From a virus, in the IMG/VR virus record IMGVR_UViG_3300036719_001326, positions 1 to 32,142 of that record: a stretch of 32,142 bases of DNA; one strand, 5' to 3'. The notes beneath the pieces were generated by a model that saw only the letters and a program-made list of their open reading frames with translations, made no database searches and was not told the origin of the DNA. Positions 30,132 to 32,142 of this stretch are shown piece after piece (position 1 is the first letter of the stretch; each line of letters begins with the position of its first letter). Made by a program: the position numbers and the translations under genes.

Positions 30132-30288
30132 AGAACTTTTCCATAGCGTAGTCGGGACATTTGCTCCAATACTGGGAGTCCTTACGTCTATGCAAGAGCA
30201 GATTGAATACGGACTTCGTATCAGTGGCTTGGTTGTCGGATTGGTTGCGGGACTACTCAGCTTATGGCAAATACTCAGAAAGCTATGA
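30124..30288 (+). CDS. Holin-like membrane protein (54 aa)
   Basis: Two hydrophobic segments are visible: VVGTFAPILGVLTSM (about 9-23) and GLRISGLVVGLVAGLLSLWQIL (30-51), with basic ends. The size, two membrane spans and position directly before the endolysin gene fit a small class II holin. An upstream in-frame ATG at 30109 would add MTSSQ and could give a longer second product. The stop overlaps the endolysin ATG as ATGA. Confidence 0.65.
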   Translation: MNKELFHSVVGTFAPILGVLTSMQEQIEYGLRISGLVVGLVAGLLSLWQILRKL

Positions 30289-30797
30289 AAGACCTTGTGT
30301 CTGAAATCGTTCGCATCGCCAAATCACAAGTGGGGGTGCGTGAAGTGGGCAACACAAACTGTGGTGAAATCGTAAATCAATACAAGGCTGCGACATGGCT
30401 GAACCCTAAAAAAGGATGGCCTTGGTGCGCGGCTTTCGTCTGCTGGGTAATCCGCGAGGCGTTGGCATCATCCGGCACGAAGCAGACAAAGACGTTCAAG
30501 CGTCCGAGAACCGCTGGTGCATGGGACTTTGAGAACTGGTCTATCGCGCAAGACTCGACGACTTGGTTGCGGAGGAAGCCCGCTGGTGACATTGTTCCTG
30601 GTGACATTGTGATTTTCACCTTTTCCCATATCGGCATCGCGGTATCCTCTCCCGACAAGATGGGCAACATCTCCACAGTGGAGGGCAATACTGACTCAGC
30701 AGGATCAAGAGAGGGCGGTGGTGTTTATCTAAAAACACGAAACCTTTCCAAAATCCGTTCACGTATTCGCTTCAATCTCCCATCCAAGGTAGCATGA
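30285..30797 (+). CDS. CHAP/NlpC-type endolysin (170 aa)
   Basis: The conserved WPWCAAFVCWVIREAL (residues 46-61) carries the catalytic Cys48, and SHIGIAVS carries His115. TVEGNTD with Glu134 and Asn136 supplies the third site. This is the CHAP/amidase pattern that cuts peptidoglycan peptide bonds. Basic tail residues (KIRSRIRFNLPSK) may aid binding to the wall. There is no signal peptide, so export would depend on the holin. The ATG at 30285 gives an ATGA overlap; an upstream ATG at 30264 is possible. Confidence 0.83.
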   Translation: MKDLVSEIVRIAKSQVGVREVGNTNCGEIVNQYKAATWLNPKKGWPWCAAFVCWVIREALASSGTKQTKTFKRPRTAGAWDFENWSIAQDSTTWLRRKPAGDIVPGDIVIFTFSHIGIAVSSPDKMGNISTVEGNTDSAGSREGGGVYLKTRNLSKIRSRIRFNLPSKVA

Positions 30798-31102
30798 GAA
30801 CATCCCCTCCAACATTGGTAAACATCGGAGGGAAAATCATCACCATCCGCATAGACCCTAAGCTAGAATCGTGGGGCGAGTATCACGCTGATGATGAGGA
30901 AATCGTTCTCGCATCAAGAACACTTGAAAGGCAGTCAACTTTACGCGAAACCCTCCGTCACGAAATACTTCACGCTTCTCTTGACATTGCTGGAATTAGT
31001 CACCTTACTGTTTACCAAGAAGAGGCAATCGTGCGCTGCATTGACAACATATTCCATCCTGCATGGGATAAAGTTAGGAAGCAACTGACCACCTTGGATT
31101 GA
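30794..31102 (+). CDS. HExxH metalloprotease-like protein (102 aa)
   Basis: The helix RETLRHEILHASLDIAG contains HEILH (His56, Glu57, His60), the zincin signature, with acidic residues at 76-77 (YQEEAIV) as possible third ligands. The rest is a short beta/helix domain. Such proteins resemble the ImmA/SprT-like group and are often found in phages with unknown substrates. It is coupled to the endolysin gene by ATGA, so a role at lysis or in proteolysis of host or phage proteins is possible. Confidence 0.62.
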   Translation: MRTSPPTLVNIGGKIITIRIDPKLESWGEYHADDEEIVLASRTLERQSTLRETLRHEILHASLDIAGISHLTVYQEEAIVRCIDNIFHPAWDKVRKQLTTLD

Positions 31103-31159
31103 GCAAACAATCGCGCAAAAAGCGGGGATTCCGTCTGATTTGAGCAACATTACACGCAA

Positions 31160-31960
31160 ATGAAACCACTGAAAAGTAAGTCTAAAATCATTGTCCTCTT
31201 GTCCGACTTGCATATCGGCTCAGTTGTCGGGCTATGGCCATCTGATTTCGTATCCACCGAGGGAGTCCCCATCGGGCAAAACGCATTCCAGCAATGGCTG
31301 TGGGCTTGCTGGAAAGACTGCCATGAGTGGATCGCCAAGACCGTAGGGGATGAGCCTTACGAGTTGGTGATTAACGGAGACCTAGTGGAGGGCATTCACC
31401 ACCGGACAACCCAAGTAATGAGTGCGGATGTTGGGGATCAATCTTCCGCCGTGATTCAGATTCTTGAACCCGTGACAAGCAAAGCTGCTGGTGTTCACAT
31501 CATCAAGGGGACAGAGTGCCACACGCGCAATGACGAGATTCGGTTGGGCAAAGTTCTAGGCGCATCGAAAAATCCTGAGAACGGGCAAAACGCTTGGGAC
31601 AACCTCGACATTGAAATCAACGGGACGCTTATCAACTTCGCGCACCATATCTCAGCTACCTCCCGCCCGTATCTTGAAGCTGGAGCGCACAGCATCGCCT
31701 TGGGAGTAATCACCCACACCCGCGCTAGGGTCGGCAAGCGTGTCCCATCGGTAATCTGTCGGGCGCATCGGCACAGGCACGGAATCTGGACTGATGGGAA
31801 CCAAGCATCGCTTATCACGGGCGCATGGCAGGGATTGACCCGCCACGGCTACAAAGTTGTCCCTGACGCAATCTCAGAACCTTCCTGTATTATCCTTGAC
31901 ACAAGGACAACCGACAAGGGAGACTTGCCCCTGTTCCACCAACGTAAATACATACCATAA
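31160..31960 (+). CDS. Calcineurin-like metallophosphoesterase (266 aa)
   Basis: Motifs of the family appear in order: LLSDLHIGS (Asp16, His18), VINGDLVEG (Asn72, Asp74), KGTECHT (variant of GNH, residues 116-122), AHH (161-163) and CRAHRHRHGIW (variant of GHxH, 200-210). These residues bind two metals and hydrolyse phosphoesters. The substrate is unknown; phage members may act on nucleotides or DNA ends. It starts 57 nt after the previous stop, with leader TTACACGCAA, and overlaps the next ATG as TAATG. Confidence 0.8.
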   Translation: MKPLKSKSKIIVLLSDLHIGSVVGLWPSDFVSTEGVPIGQNAFQQWLWACWKDCHEWIAKTVGDEPYELVINGDLVEGIHHRTTQVMSADVGDQSSAVIQILEPVTSKAAGVHIIKGTECHTRNDEIRLGKVLGASKNPENGQNAWDNLDIEINGTLINFAHHISATSRPYLEAGAHSIALGVITHTRARVGKRVPSVICRAHRHRHGIWTDGNQASLITGAWQGLTRHGYKVVPDAISEPSCIILDTRTTDKGDLPLFHQRKYIP

Positions 31961-32142
31961 TGGCAAAAAGCATCCCGAAAGTTAGCGGCATGGACTGGAT
32001 TGTTGAGCAACTCAGCCAGCAAGAAATGGAGCCTGACGAGTTCACGGCGGAAATGGTCATGGAGAAAACCAAGACGACTAACTCGTCAGTTCGCTGCCGC
32101 CTAGCAAGGATGTGCAAAAGCGGCGAATTGACGAAGCGAAAA
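31960..32142 (+). CDS. Hypothetical DNA-binding-like protein, partial
   Basis: The frame starts at ATG 31960 (TAATG overlap) and runs to the window edge with 61 codons. It starts MAKSIPKVSGMDWIVEQLSQ and later has NSSVRCRLARMCKSGELTKR, like the end of a winged-helix recognition helix and wing. This suggests a small transcription or DNA-binding protein, but only part is visible. Confidence 0.5.
   Translation, partial: MAKSIPKVSGMDWIVEQLSQQEMEPDEFTAEMVMEKTKTTNSSVRCRLARMCKSGELTKRK

Noticed and set aside
1-32142. CRISPR array, integrase, repressor or insertion sequence
   Set aside because: No repeat-spacer pattern, recombinase motif or transposase was seen; mobile elements are limited to HNH-type genes.

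Overview
The window is a stretch of the genome of a tailed double-stranded DNA phage, most likely podovirus-like. It has portal, terminase, scaffold and capsid genes, a beta-propeller-type tail hub and several large internal virion (DNA-ejection) proteins, but no tape-measure, tail-tube or sheath gene. The sequence alone does not identify the host. Most genes lack a Shine-Dalgarno box and have A-rich leaders or overlap the upstream stop codon. That pattern fits a host with frequent SD-independent initiation, such as some Bacteroidota or Verrucomicrobiota (inference). No integrase, repressor, DNA polymerase or helicase is visible here.

Positions 1-5595 hold a leftward early block of many small genes, coupled by ATGA overlaps. 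Recognisable members are a DUF3127 OB-fold SSB-like protein, a RecE-like PD-(D/E)XK nuclease, an ERF-family single-strand annealing protein, a stand-alone DnaA domain-IV-like protein and a DnaJ-type zinc-finger protein. Together they form a recombination/replication module. Several genes are too short for ordinary ORF cut-offs (45, 41, 42 and 57 aa). Three leaders carry a tRNA T-arm-like hairpin, and three carry the exact 12-mer AACCAACACAAA.

Positions 5596-6489 are about 0.9 kb of non-coding DNA. They hold a leftward promoter, a 47-nt pure purine tract, GTACGTAC palindromes, TTCAA repeats on a 13-bp period and a DnaA box. This is the best candidate for a replication origin.

Positions 6490-23796 are the rightward late block. 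It runs from a truncated gene start next to an inserted HNH nuclease, through a small structural protein, tail hub, tail fibre and four candidate ejection proteins (300, 159, 316 and 1297 aa). Small terminase, an HNH-AP2 homing nuclease, large terminase, an AT-hook protein, portal and a set of tightly coupled small genes follow, ending in a strong terminator.

Positions 23797-25092 interrupt the late block with a two-gene leftward cysteine-rich cassette, a non-coding stretch, a 14-bp-stem hairpin and a 39-codon ORF. Rightward transcription then resumes at a candidate promoter (25101) with scaffold, major capsid protein, a decoration-like protein, a strong terminator, connector-type proteins and a receptor-binding-like protein. 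The lysis region (DUF1353, holin-like, CHAP-type endolysin, HExxH protein), a metallophosphoesterase and a partial gene at the right edge complete the window.
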